A stretch of DNA of 64,000 bases from Bacteroidota bacterium (lineage in GTDB: Bacteria; Bacteroidota; Bacteroidia; Chitinophagales; Chitinophagaceae): the NCBI GenBank assembly GCA_016868815.1, contig VGFQ01000003.1, positions 62,001-126,000 on the forward strand, given 5' to 3'. Below the pieces are notes generated by a model. That model was not told the DNA's origin, ran no database searches, and saw nothing but the letters and a program-made list of their open reading frames with translations. A program made the position numbers and the translations under genes. Of this stretch, positions 17,639 to 27,372 are shown piece after piece; the first letter of the stretch is position 1, and each line of letters begins with the position of its first letter.

Positions 17639-19001
17639 ATGCGACGCCTGTCCAATATCCTCGTGGTCTCCGTTTTCTGGTCATCGGTTTACAGTGTATC
17701 CTATCTTGCCTTCCCGGAAGCTGGCCAACCAAGAGATCAAATGGGGTCGGGCGTTCCCTTTTGTGAACCTTCCGGATGGTTCCATGCTTACGATAGATAT
17801 AGTGATTGATCCCATTTTGGGATTGTCTTCGCCCTATACCTGATTTCGCTGGCGTATACCCGGGGATGGTTCCAGGCCAGGTTAGGGAAGACTTCCGGAA
17901 AGCTTTGGTTGCCGGCGCGACTTATTCGCATCACCTGCTGCGTTGCGCTATGCTGCCATATGCGCAGATCAGTCATCCATCGCCCTTGTACAAGGGCAGG
18001 CTCTGTCAGGTCGACCCGATCTATGGGTACACCCTGCTCCCCTTCGCCCAGACCTATCATATGGCCCCACCCGCCGAACCGGTACCCGGCTTCACGGACA
18101 GACACGGATTTCGGGTGCTGCAGGAACATGTTCAATTATCCTTCGATACAGGGAAACTGGATATCCTATTTCTTGGATGCTCCTTTACCTATGGCTCCCT
18201 ATGCCAGCCCGACTCCATATTCGCACAGCTCAGTTCAAAGGTCCTGGGCTTCCGGTATCTCAATGCAGGGGTTGGTGGTTAGGGGCTTGCTCAGATGCAG
18301 CAAAGGGCAGAGGAACTCATCCCGAAGTATAAGCCCAGATATGTAGTCATTCAATACAGCTACTGGCTGCCTCAGCGCGCGGCCGGCACCTATCGGCATA
18401 ACTTCGATTACCCGTTGCCCAAGCCCTACTACGACCTCCTGCCCTCCGGAGTCTTTACCTTGTCCAAGCCTCCTTTTACGTCCCAGATTTTCGAGTTTGA
18501 CACCGACTCAGCCATGCGCCGGCATCAGGGGCACCCTTTTCGCTATCTATGGAAAAGAGGGGTCCCATCGATGGTGCTGTCTGACGACATCCAACGCTTG
18601 CGTGTATGGTGGCAGAAGTGGACGGGCCGCACTCATCCCGTGACAACGGCTCCGAAACAAATGGAGGCATTATCCCGGCAAGTGTATGATATATTGCCCG
18701 CGCTTGCCCGGGAAAACGGATCGGTGCCGCTGATCCTGCACTTGTCCCTACAGCAAAAGGTGTTCGAACCCTTTCCTTCGTTCCTCACCCAGGCGGACAC
18801 CGCATCTTACATCGATGGGATGGTGTACCATAAAAAATATTTGAAAGAACATCCACACGCCTCGATGAATATTGATTTCATGCACTGGCGCATCCGCGGG
18901 GGGATACCATCATTCTAGACCAGCATCCCAATCATTTATCTAATTGACTGATTGCACAGTCACTTGTCGAACGGATTCGCCGGCTGGAGACAAGAAAATA
19001 G
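17639..19001 (+). pseudogene. Decayed tandem copy of the SGNH-like gene
   Basis: It starts 23 bases after the intact copy and can be followed along its whole length in three frames. The first part (MRRLSNILVVSVFW) matches the intact start, then loses frame near 17.8 kb (a DPILG segment survives). The middle part carries DILFLGCSFTYGSLC and FRYLNAGVGG. There a TAG at 18280-18282 replaces the Trp codon of the intact GVSGWGLSQM; reading continues with LAQMQQRAEELIPKYKPRY. Near 18900 a one-base change in a run of G shifts the frame (HWRIRGG), and a TGA interrupts the last 20 codons. With this many lesions it cannot make a full protein. Confidence 0.85.
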
Positions 19002-19256
19002 CCATGATCCATCCATTGCCTAGGAAGGGAGATTTTTCTCCAGGCAGGATGACAGAAGAAGATTTGACCTTGATCTGCGTCGGGTATTGGTAATGCCGGC
19101 ATATGTAACCTCTTTTTTCCCTTATTTTTCGGGGACTTAGCAAAACTCACTATTTTGTAAGTCTGCCAAGCGGCTGTCTGTGTATCCTATTGGCAAGATC
19201 TGCCATGGACAGCGAACTGCGTTCGGTAAAATTTTCATCATACATCCATCTACTCG

Positions 19257-22200
19257 TTGCCAGGAAAAGAGCCCATAGCGAGAACGACCGATACGCCCGC
19301 CTCCGATAGGTCCCAGTCCACGCCTGCCAGAGACCAGAGCATCTCTGTGCCAGGTATTGACCGCCTATCGGAGATGGCAGATGGCAGCCAGCAGGTGGAA
19401 GGGATGCAAGCCATGGCCGACATGGCCCAAACCATGCAGGCGCCGCCAATGCCGACAGGCGTATCCAGCATCCCCTTTCTTAGGGATGAAATGATCCCGA
19501 GAATGGAAAAGCAGCTGACGTTTGCTGCCAAGTTCAAAGGAATCTTCGGTTCAGAATCCACTTATACCATACTGATCACTGCCATCAAAGATTACGTCAA
19601 GGCAAAAGATGACAAGGCCAAGGCCGAGCCAAAGAAACGGATCCTGCAAACCAGTAATGATTGGATCAAGAAGCATGGCGAGTCCAAAGACCCCAACGAC
19701 GTTCAGAAAAAGCAGTGTATCGATCGGGTCAAGCAGGCGCTGGAGCCACCCGCTCAGGCCCCCCAGAAGAAGCCTGAGCCCAAGCCCGCCCCACCCGCCC
19801 CGCCACCAGCGCCTGTGCCAGGTGTTCCGGCCCCAGTCATCCCCAAGATAGAAGATCCAACCCCCGTCGTCGAGCCGGTGGTAGAGGCAGGGCCGAGTTC
19901 CCAGGAACCCTTTGAGCGGATAAAAAATGATTTCGAAGCCTACCAGGAGATGGCTTCCGGCACGTTGGAGGGTGCGGGCACCCTCTTTGCGGCATGCCAG
20001 AAGCTTTACCAAGTGAGAACCGGCATCACTTCCTGGATGAAAGAATTCGGCAAACGCACGGAAGAGGAAGATGTCGAACGGCGTGGCAAGCTCATGCTGA
20101 TAGAGATTTCGATGGGTGCCCTGGAGGCCGATGTGAATGTGACTGAGAACTTGCAGATGCATGTCACGGGGCTTGACGTCAACCAGCTGGCCAAAGGAAA
20201 GTTCTTTGTCCGTACGATGAAGGTTGCCATGCAGATGCCATCGGGTGCCGCCATCGGGGAATTGTCCAATGTTGAGATCCTGGCAGGCGCCTTCCATTTC
20301 AGCGACCTGAAGCTATCCTATGGGGGCTCGATGGAGGTGATGACAGGATTTACCATCAGTGCACCCAGCCTGGAACTCAGCCATGAAGGGGCGGGCTACC
20401 GTGTGATGGCAGGCGGGGACCTCTCCCTCGAGGCGCCTGGGGGTGCCGGTGTCAGCAACTTCACTGCCAAGGGCCGGGTCCAGGCTGGCTATGATTTTGT
20501 CAATAAGAAGCTGCTTAGTCCAACCGTCGAGCGGGGCGAACTCACGGCGACCCTGTTCGACGCCCTCGACATCTGTGTCGACGCCCTCGACTACGCCGAG
20601 GGCCGTCTGACGGCTTCGACAGGCTCCCTGACCATCCGGGCGCTGGAGAAGTCGGTCACCACCACCGTCACCGACATCGCCTATTCGGCCCGCGACGGCA
20701 TCACCTTCCAGGATGTCGAGGTCGCCAGCAGCGACACCTACGAGCCGGTGCCCGGCTTCACCGTCAACAACCCGTCTGTCAAATACGAGAAAGGAAAATC
20801 CATTGAGATCAATGGAGGTATCAATTTGGAGATACCGGAGTTGATGAGCGTCTCGGGGGATGCGATGGTGCGCTTGGATGCACAAATGAACATCCAGGAA
20901 ATCATCGTCACCGGAGGCGCCTGCGGATTCAAGAAGGACGGTGTGACTTTTGACGTGAAAGGGATCACATACGACCACAGTAAGAAGGCATTGGCTGCCG
21001 AGGAAGCCACCGGATCATTCCCTCTATTCGGGATCCAGGCCAACCTCAAGGCGACGGGTGTATCCATGAGCAAGGGTGTGACGGATTTCGAATGTCTGGA
21101 AGGTACGATCGGTGGCATGGTCGATACAGGATTCGGGCTCAAGGTCAACAACCCGTCTGTCAAATACGAGAAAGGAAAATCCATTGTTTTGAGCGGAGGC
21201 TTGAATTTGCAGATTCCCAATTTGGCGGACGCCACTGGCCATGCAACGGTGCTATTTGATAGTCAATTCAACATCCTTGACATATCGGTTGAAAATTGCA
21301 ATGCCAATGCCTCCTATGCCGGATTGGCGCTCAATCTAGAGGGCATTGGGTTCAATTATGCCGAACAAAAGTTTTCTGTGACAACAGCCAAGGGTCAACT
21401 CAGCATATTTGACCAGCAGGTTGTCCTCACTGGAACCGGCATTTCCATGGACAAGGCCTCCTTCGATTTCGAGAGGATCGAAGGGGAATTGCCGGATGCC
21501 AATGTTGGATTCTTCAGTCTGAAGGGTACCCGGGTTGCCTATTCCAAAATAACGAATGCCTTTGAAGCGAAAACTTCCTATTCATTTAATGTCAGCGAGG
21601 CACCTGCAGGATTTGAGCATTTCAGTACCAGTGGTGTGGTCGACATTTTCTGGAGTCCGTCGGGCGAAAAGTATTATTCGATCAACGACGGAAAATTAGT
21701 CTTCACATTACTGGGCCAATCGGCGGAAGCGACGAAGTTTGACTACAATTCCGAGAATGAGTTCATCAAAGTGAATGAATTTAAATTGGATGTGGATCTC
21801 CTATCCATTCAGCAGACTTTTTCCGGCACTGATCTTTCCATTTCAGAATCCGGGTTGAAATTCGAAAAATTGACAACAGACGCATCCGGTGAACCCTTCG
21901 ATGTCAAGATCTTCACGATCACCCCCAATGAATATTCCATCGTCAAAGAAGATGATGGATCATTGGGCGTAAAGGCGCACGGTTCAGTCGCCCTTAGCTT
22001 GCCTGAAAATTTGGGTATCAAGGTAGCCGGTGCGATCAAGGGCAACGTCGGGGTCAATTTTAAAAATCAAACCCCGACCTACGAGATCGAAGAAGGGAGT
22101 GCCAGTGCGTCCATGCCGAATCCACTGAACAAGATCAGTAAGATTTTAGGGGACAACTGGTCAAGTTCTAGGTTTGAAATGAGCGCCGGGATCCCTGTTT

Positions 22201-23501
22201 TTCCTGGTATTTCGGCCATTTTTGGGATTTACATGCAGTTCGGGGCAAGTTTTGCCAATGAGCTGGTGGCCACCGTAAAATTTGACCCGAAAAAGAAATC
22301 CGTACTCCTTGAGAGTTCGACCCGCTTCGATGCCAATGTGGAAGGCGGGGTCTTTGGTGGGGTACAGGGCGGTAGTCAGCTTTTGATTGCCTTGGCCTTA
22401 CTTCTAAGGGCAGCGGGTAAATTTGATTTGACAACAGAGCTGGGTTACTCCAGAGAATTCCCAATGGAAAAGGTTCCTGCACAGCAGCCGATCAAGAATG
22501 ACCCTGCATTTACCTACAACATCAAGGGAGAAGTGAAGGCAATTGCCTACTTGGATATTGTAGCGACGGCTCTGTATTTCTTCCAAAAGAGAGTTAGCCT
22601 GAAATTGGGTGAGAAATCCCTGGGTGAATTCGAATACAGCAACGCGAAAAAAATGGATCCGGATATGAAAGGGAAGGCATTGGCAACCAAAAAACATTTG
22701 GAGGACGAGATTCCGGAGGAGAAAATGGAAGAGGCAAGGGGTCTTTCTTTGGAGCAACTCCTCGATTTTGATTCTTCTCACAGATTCGAGAAAGCGGAAA
22801 AGAAAGAGGTCCTTGATGCGATAAAAAATGCGGAAAAGGCTAGAGCCCAAGTGCAGAGGGAGGAAAAGCAAGACCCCGGCGAATCAGCCAAGTTCAATAA
22901 CGTAGCATTGGCAAACCTTCAGTTTTATCATGAATTTGTCGATAAAAGGTGCAATTGGGAAAATATATACCTCGTCCTGGAAGGGATGGGAGAAAAGCTT
23001 CAGTCAAAGGAGGAACTGGAAAGCCTTAAGGAGGACAAAAAAAATGAATACCTGACCAATACAGTCCTTAAGAATCTAAAGGTCCTAGGGGAAAGTACCA
23101 ATATCGCCAAGGTTTTCGTTGATCATTACAAACTAAAAGTTGACGAATTTGCTGATGCATACCCGGGAGCTACGATTGCAGAGTATCATGCACTTCTGCT
23201 CAAGAAGGAGGAATTGCTCAGAGCCGTTGAAAAAATGAAAAAGGATTACCTGCACAGTAGCTTCTGGGGTGATGAAGAAAAGCAAAAGGAACTTATTCAA
23301 ACCAGCAGTTGGTTCGGCAAAAGCAAATACGAAGAATTCTCAATTGAATATGCGACATTCCGGCAGACCATGATGGCAAATAAGGACCTATTGGTTGCTG
23401 TCAGAAAGGAAGGGGAAAAGACTGCCTTCAACCTTGTACAGGATCATCAGCGAAAAACCGAGGAGCGCGGTCGAGATAGTGCGCAAAATGGCATGTCATG
23501 A
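19257..23501 (+). CDS. Very large repeat-containing protein, unknown function
   Basis: About 1,414 residues if read from the TTG at 19257; the first in-frame ATG is at 19374, and the frame is closed by TAA at 19227-19229, so the N-terminus is uncertain. Layout: a short polar head with RLSEMADGSQQVEGMQAM and MADMAQTMQ (residues 36-62); a helical part to about 165; a proline-rich linker near 170-200; a long beta-rich region of similar units from about 280 to 1,050, including two copies of VNNPSVKYEKGKSI encoded by a 43-base exact DNA repeat (20763 and 21144); and a highly charged helical C-terminal part (about 1,130-1,414). There is no signal peptide or membrane anchor. The head resembles segments near DUF4157 domains in Bacteroidota proteins linked to contractile injection systems; this is from memory and unproven. 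Confidence 0.7.
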   Translation: MPGKEPIARTTDTPASDRSQSTPARDQSISVPGIDRLSEMADGSQQVEGMQAMADMAQTMQAPPMPTGVSSIPFLRDEMIPRMEKQLTFAAKFKGIFGSESTYTILITAIKDYVKAKDDKAKAEPKKRILQTSNDWIKKHGESKDPNDVQKKQCIDRVKQALEPPAQAPQKKPEPKPAPPAPPPAPVPGVPAPVIPKIEDPTPVVEPVVEAGPSSQEPFERIKNDFEAYQEMASGTLEGAGTLFAACQKLYQVRTGITSWMKEFGKRTEEEDVERRGKLMLIEISMGALEADVNVTENLQMHVTGLDVNQLAKGKFFVRTMKVAMQMPSGAAIGELSNVEILAGAFHFSDLKLSYGGSMEVMTGFTISAPSLELSHEGAGYRVMAGGDLSLEAPGGAGVSNFTAKGRVQAGYDFVNKKLLSPTVERGELTATLFDALDICVDALDYAEGRLTASTGSLTIRALEKSVTTTVTDIAYSARDGITFQDVEVASSDTYEPVPGFTVNNPSVKYEKGKSIEINGGINLEIPELMSVSGDAMVRLDAQMNIQEIIVTGGACGFKKDGVTFDVKGITYDHSKKALAAEEATGSFPLFGIQANLKATGVSMSKGVTDFECLEGTIGGMVDTGFGLKVNNPSVKYEKGKSIVLSGGLNLQIPNLADATGHATVLFDSQFNILDISVENCNANASYAGLALNLEGIGFNYAEQKFSVTTAKGQLSIFDQQVVLTGTGISMDKASFDFERIEGELPDANVGFFSLKGTRVAYSKITNAFEAKTSYSFNVSEAPAGFEHFSTSGVVDIFWSPSGEKYYSINDGKLVFTLLGQSAEATKFDYNSENEFIKVNEFKLDVDLLSIQQTFSGTDLSISESGLKFEKLTTDASGEPFDVKIFTITPNEYSIVKEDDGSLGVKAHGSVALSLPENLGIKVAGAIKGNVGVNFKNQTPTYEIEEGSASASMPNPLNKISKILGDNWSSSRFEMSAGIPVFPGISAIFGIYMQFGASFANELVATVKFDPKKKSVLLESSTRFDANVEGGVFGGVQGGSQLLIALALLLRAAGKFDLTTELGYSREFPMEKVPAQQPIKNDPAFTYNIKGEVKAIAYLDIVATALYFFQKRVSLKLGEKSLGEFEYSNAKKMDPDMKGKALATKKHLEDEIPEEKMEEARGLSLEQLLDFDSSHRFEKAEKKEVLDAIKNAEKARAQVQREEKQDPGESAKFNNVALANLQFYHEFVDKRCNWENIYLVLEGMGEKLQSKEELESLKEDKKNEYLTNTVLKNLKVLGESTNIAKVFVDHYKLKVDEFADAYPGATIAEYHALLLKKEELLRAVEKMKKDYLHSSFWGDEEKQKELIQTSSWFGKSKYEEFSIEYATFRQTMMANKDLLVAVRKEGEKTAFNLVQDHQRKTEERGRDSAQNGMS
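20763..21186 (+). repeat. 43-base exact direct repeat inside the giant gene
   Basis: The same 43 bases occur at 20763-20805 and 21144-21186, 381 bp apart (exactly 127 codons), both in frame and encoding VNNPSVKYEKGKSI. The flanking sequence is similar at protein level but not identical in DNA, so the repeat marks a duplicated beta-rich unit whose core has been kept or recently converted. Confidence 0.85.
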
Positions 23502-23658
23502 TTCCATGAATGCCGAACCACTTGACGTGGCGAGCGCTATCATTTATCCCATCATCAGAGCGCTGCAACGAAAAATCGCTGCTCATTCATTTCGGAATCA
23601 ATCACAACGCTGAACTTCTGAGCATCGAACACTGTTATCGGGCCTGACGGTAACGGCC

Positions 23659-25152
23659 TCACTTGTCATCCTGTTTTTCCAGGGGCTCCATGCCGTACAA
23701 AGCCTCTATGTACCGGTTTGGTTCCTTCAGCCGCACCGCCTTCTTGTGGAAGTAGGTGGGCACGTTAATGTTCCTCCAGTTCCCGACATCCGGATAGATA
23801 TCGTCGAAGTGGATCGTGACGGGTATCTGTCGAAGGGCCAGCACGACGATGGTATCCGTTTTAGAGGCTGCCGCCACCTGCTGGTAGCGGGCCATCATGT
23901 CCTTGTCATAGGCAGGCGCCTTTCGGACCAGGTCGGTGACATGCGTCTTCGCCTTGGTGGACGCATAGAGGGTACAGAGAAAGACACCTATCAGCACGTA
24001 TCGGAAGGTGTCGCCGAAGACGATGTCATCCTGCCGCTCCTTGGATGCCCGTCCGAGGAAGTAATGAAGGAAGCAGCATATGAAGCCCGTGGTGAAGATG
24101 AACTGGACCACATCCACGGTGCGGAAGGCGGTGTTGACAACACCCCTTGCCCACGCGTTGGGGAAATAGGACAGCACACAACAGCCAAGAAACACGACCA
24201 CCATCAGGAAAGGAGAGATGGAAGCCAGCACGGGCTTCAGGACGAGCTCTCTCCGCCTTGCATATTCCAGCGTGAGCAGGGAGGTCAATGCCGTGATGGG
24301 TACCCAGTACACCGAGTTCAGGGAGAAGCGCGAGATCGACTTGCCCAACGCAAAGAAAAACTCCTTCTCGTGCTGGAACTCTTTGGTCGCATCTCGGAAG
24401 CCGTTGCCGGGTGCCAGGAATGCAGCCAGACTGAAAACGGTCAGCACCAGGAATAGCGACAGCAAGGTCATGCGCGCAGGATGCGACTTCAGGAACATGT
24501 AAGTCATCACGGAAAATACTAGCACGTTGGCCACCACCAGCCCCGTCTCGTTGGCGCCGATCGCCATGCCGCCTGTCAGGGCGGCGAAGAGGAAGATCTG
24601 CTTGCCTGGCCTCTTCACCAGGCGGATGAGGTTCGACGCAAGCAACACCAGGAGCATCATCGAAGGCGTGTAGGCACCGGCGCCGATGAACCCATAAATG
24701 GTCTCAGGGTGGTTGAACGACAGATAGGCTGTCAGGACCGCCAAGGAGAATACTCAGCGCTGCTCCTGGGACACTTTCTGGAAAAGGCTTCCGGCAAGGT
24801 GGTGGAGCGAGAGGGCCAGCCCAGCCAAGAAGAGGATGGGGGCGATGCGGTACATCAACAGATCGTCTGCCGTCAGTGGCATCATGTTCGTATCGAGTGG
24901 CATCGGCAGCAGCGTCACGAAAAGGAATGTAAAGAACCGACCGCCCAGCTCAGTGTACATTTTGATGAAGAAGTCCTTGAAATTGAGGCCACGGAAATAA
25001 TTGGCGAAGGCATAGTCATCCGACACCGGATGGATGTACGCGGAGATGGCGATCAACGGAGCGATCACGGCTATGGCAACAAGCACGATGAAATGGTCAC
25101 CGGCGAAATCGAGGACCTTGCGGAAGGCCCCTTTCGTCTGGGAGGTGGACAT
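23659..25152 (-). pseudogene. DUF6056-like membrane protein broken by an in-frame stop
   Basis: Paralogue of the intact gene at 12.1-13.5 kb. From MSTSQTKGAF at 25152 it shows the same helix 1 and loop (SAYIHPVSDDYAFANYF, then GRFFTFLFVTLLPMP). A TGA at 24754-24756 follows SQEQR; the same frame continues without shift as VFSLAVLTAYLSF to a normal C-terminus (FDDIYPDVGNWRNINVPTYFHKKA). In the intact paralogue this position is a Trp (KWHTWVITLG), so a single TGG-to-TGA change explains the break. Everything else looks functional, so this is a very young loss, a sequencing error, or a read-through case. Its promoter (TACTTTTA at 25171-25178) is intact. Confidence 0.8.
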
Positions 25153-25170
25153 GAGGGTACGAATTTGGCC

Positions 25171-25205
25171 TAAAAGTAAACGACGAAAAAGTAAAATGCA
25201 ACCGC
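25171..25205 (-). promoter_or_regulatory. Promoter of the broken DUF6056-like gene
   Basis: The minus-strand TACTTTTA at 25171-25178 lies 18 bases before the ATG at 25152. It is the same -7 octamer as in both small RNA promoters, and TTTT/TTGC bases lie in the -33 area. Confidence 0.4.
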
Positions 25206-25284
25206 TAGCAGCCCCTTGCATATGTACCATTCCACCTGCTGGCGGGCAGCGGCAAAAGACCGGGATGGACACTGCCCGACATGT

Positions 25285-25881
25285 CTAGAGTTCCGCCAGT
25301 CGGATGTTCCGGAAGCGGATCGACATCTCATTCTTGGGGTGAAGCTGCACTCCGATCGGACCCGTCTCGGGGATGGTGGAGGATGTGTAGGACATCACAT
25401 CCTGACCGTTGAGCCATATCTGGTACTGGTTGCCCTGTACCTTAATCTTCATCGTGTTCCAATCCTTCGGCTTCAGGATTCCAGAGACCTTCGCCTCCAC
25501 GGGGTATCCCTTGCCGGGAATGTAAGGCGAGGCCGTCAGGTCTCGTTTCAGGGAGCCCGAGATCCCGATCTGTATCTGGTCCTTTTCGGAGCGTAGGAAA
25601 AAGCCCGAGTCGACGGTGCCGTCACCCATGAGGAAGTCAGCCTGCAGGATGAAGTTTCGATACGACTGCTCCGTCCAGAGGATGGAACCTTTTCGTTCTG
25701 CATTGCTTTTAACCCTGAGCTCCCGGTGGGCAACCGTCCATTGGTCTGGCCCTTGGCTTACGGTCCAACCCTTCAAGTCTCGCCCATTAAAGATCTTCTT
25801 CAACCTGGGACTGGGGTCGGCGAAGGAAGCAAACAGACTGAATGATCCAATGAGTATCGGGAAAAGATTCCAATGTTTCAT
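25285..25881 (-). CDS. Secreted 3-keto-disaccharide hydrolase/DUF1080 domain protein
   Basis: A 198-residue protein with a signal peptide (HWNLFPILIGSFSLFASFA). The mature part is one DUF1080 (concanavalin-like) domain: it opens with FNGRDLKGWTVS and carries FILQADFLMGDGTVDSGFFLRS and YQIWLNGQDVMSYT, ending in EMSIRFRNIRLAEL. These are family hallmarks (beginning FNGKDLxGW, end IxFRNIxI). Some members hydrolyse 3-keto-glycosides made by Gfo/Idh/MocA oxidoreductases, which fits the divergent oxidoreductase gene starting 121 bases away. The ATG at 25881 is chosen for the signal peptide; the frame is open five codons further. Confidence 0.88.
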   Translation of the reverse strand: MKHWNLFPILIGSFSLFASFADPSPRLKKIFNGRDLKGWTVSQGPDQWTVAHRELRVKSNAERKGSILWTEQSYRNFILQADFLMGDGTVDSGFFLRSEKDQIQIGISGSLKRDLTASPYIPGKGYPVEAKVSGILKPKDWNTMKIKVQGNQYQIWLNGQDVMSYTSSTIPETGPIGVQLHPKNEMSIRFRNIRLAEL

Positions 25882-26002
25882 GCCTGAAAATACCAAAATG
25901 TCCTGAAGAACGTCCCCAAGCGTTGAGATTCATCTTGAATGTACTACATTCATATGCAGGTGATCCAACATGACCTCCGAACCTTTTCATCATTCTGGCC
26001 AT

Positions 26003-27367
26003 ATGAAAAAGAAATATTCCATCGACAGACGTTCCTTCCTCCGATCTGCTGCCGGCTCGGCCATGGCGACCGCTGCCGCCCCGCTCTCCGTGTCTGCTGC
26101 CGCCGCCACCCCACTCATCCTCTCAGAAAATATCAAAGGCGCCAACGATCGGCTGCGGGTGGCTGTGTTGGGTGTCAACGGCCGGGGCAAGTCGCACATC
26201 GAAGAGGTGATGGACCTCGCCACCGCTGCCAACGTCGAGGTCGTGGCTCTTGCCGACCCTGACCGCAATGTCTTGCTGGAGCGGGCTTCAGATTTCGAGA
26301 AGAAATATGGAAAGAAGGTAAGGATTGAACAGGACTTCCGACGGCTCTATGATGCAAAGGACATCGATGCGGTGACCATCGCCACGCCCAACCATTGGCA
26401 TGCCCTGCAGGTCATCTGGGCCTGCCAGGCGGGCAAGGATGCCTATGTGGAGAAGCCTGCCACCCACAACATCCATGAGGGCCGCATCATGATCGAGGCG
26501 GCCTACAAGTACAACCGCATCGTGCAGCACGGAGTGCAGCTGCGCAGCTCCGTCGCCATCCGCGAGGCAGTCAAACATTTGCAGGAAGGGTTGCTGGGCC
26601 GTGTCTATATGTCGCGCGGACTGGTCTTCCGGCGCCGCGGCGATATCGGCAACAAAGGGGTCTCAGCCATTCCGGCGGGACTCCACTACGACCTTTGGAC
26701 GGGGCCTGCCCCCCTGCGACCCTTCAGCCGCAACCTCGTGCATTACAACTGGCATTGGCATTGGGACTATGGCAATGGAGACGTCGGCAACCAAGGCATC
26801 CACGAAACCGACCTCTGTCTCTGGGGCCTTGGGCTCGAGAGCCTGCCGGAGCGTATCACCTCCATGGGCGGGAAATTCCTATGGGACGACTGCAAGGAGG
26901 TGCCGGAAGTACAGACATCCATCTACCATTACCCCAAACAGCGAAAGATCATCCAGTTCGAGGTGCGGAACTGGAATACCAACCTGGAAGACGGCGCCGG
27001 CGTTGGCAATATCTTCTATGGAGAGAAAGGATACATGGTCATCAAAGGCTACGGCACCTATGAGACCTATCTGGGTGACAAGCGCGAAAAAGGCCCTTCA
27101 AGAAGTGAAAGTGGGGAATTGGGACTTCATTTCCAGAACTGGTTCGAAGCCATCCGTGCACGGGACATGTCCATGCAGAATGGACCTGTCCAAACTGGGC
27201 ATGTATCCTCTGCACTGGCACACCTGGGCAACATATCCTACCGGCTTGGCCGTCAGTTGCAGTTCGACCCGGTGGCCGAGCGTTTCATCGGCGAGGGTGA
27301 GCATGAGGCCAATGGCATGCTGAGCCGTAACTACCGGGCGCCCTACCTCTTGCCGGCCGTGGTTTAA
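26003..27367 (+). CDS. Gfo/Idh/MocA family oxidoreductase with Tat signal
   Basis: NAD(P)-linked sugar oxidoreductase of 454 residues. The N-terminus MKKKYSIDRRSFLRSAAGSA carries a twin-arginine motif (RRSFLR) and an alanine-rich export segment, so it is probably exported folded with its cofactor. The Rossmann part follows: LRVAVLGVNGRGKSHIEEV, then VTIATPNHWHALQVIWACQAGKDAYVEKP, where EKP is the family's catalytic Lys motif. The C-terminal domain has HYNWHWHWDYGNGDVGNQGIHETD, with the His typical of the active site. Exported members often oxidise sugar glycosides at C3. It is divergent from the DUF1080 hydrolase, suggesting an oxidation-cleavage pair, and followed convergently by a LacI relic. 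Confidence 0.92.
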   Translation: MKKKYSIDRRSFLRSAAGSAMATAAAPLSVSAAAATPLILSENIKGANDRLRVAVLGVNGRGKSHIEEVMDLATAANVEVVALADPDRNVLLERASDFEKKYGKKVRIEQDFRRLYDAKDIDAVTIATPNHWHALQVIWACQAGKDAYVEKPATHNIHEGRIMIEAAYKYNRIVQHGVQLRSSVAIREAVKHLQEGLLGRVYMSRGLVFRRRGDIGNKGVSAIPAGLHYDLWTGPAPLRPFSRNLVHYNWHWHWDYGNGDVGNQGIHETDLCLWGLGLESLPERITSMGGKFLWDDCKEVPEVQTSIYHYPKQRKIIQFEVRNWNTNLEDGAGVGNIFYGEKGYMVIKGYGTYETYLGDKREKGPSRSESGELGLHFQNWFEAIRARDMSMQNGPVQTGHVSSALAHLGNISYRLGRQLQFDPVAERFIGEGEHEANGMLSRNYRAPYLLPAVV

Positions 27368-27372
27368 CATTT

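Noticed and set aside
18280-24756. Trp codons replaced by stops in two genes (TAG at 18280, TGA at 24754) as a sign of stop-codon recoding
   Set aside because: Many intact genes here end in TGA (for example korA) or TAG, the SGNH copy has frameshifts as well, and two different stop codons are involved. Ordinary mutation or sequencing error is simpler.
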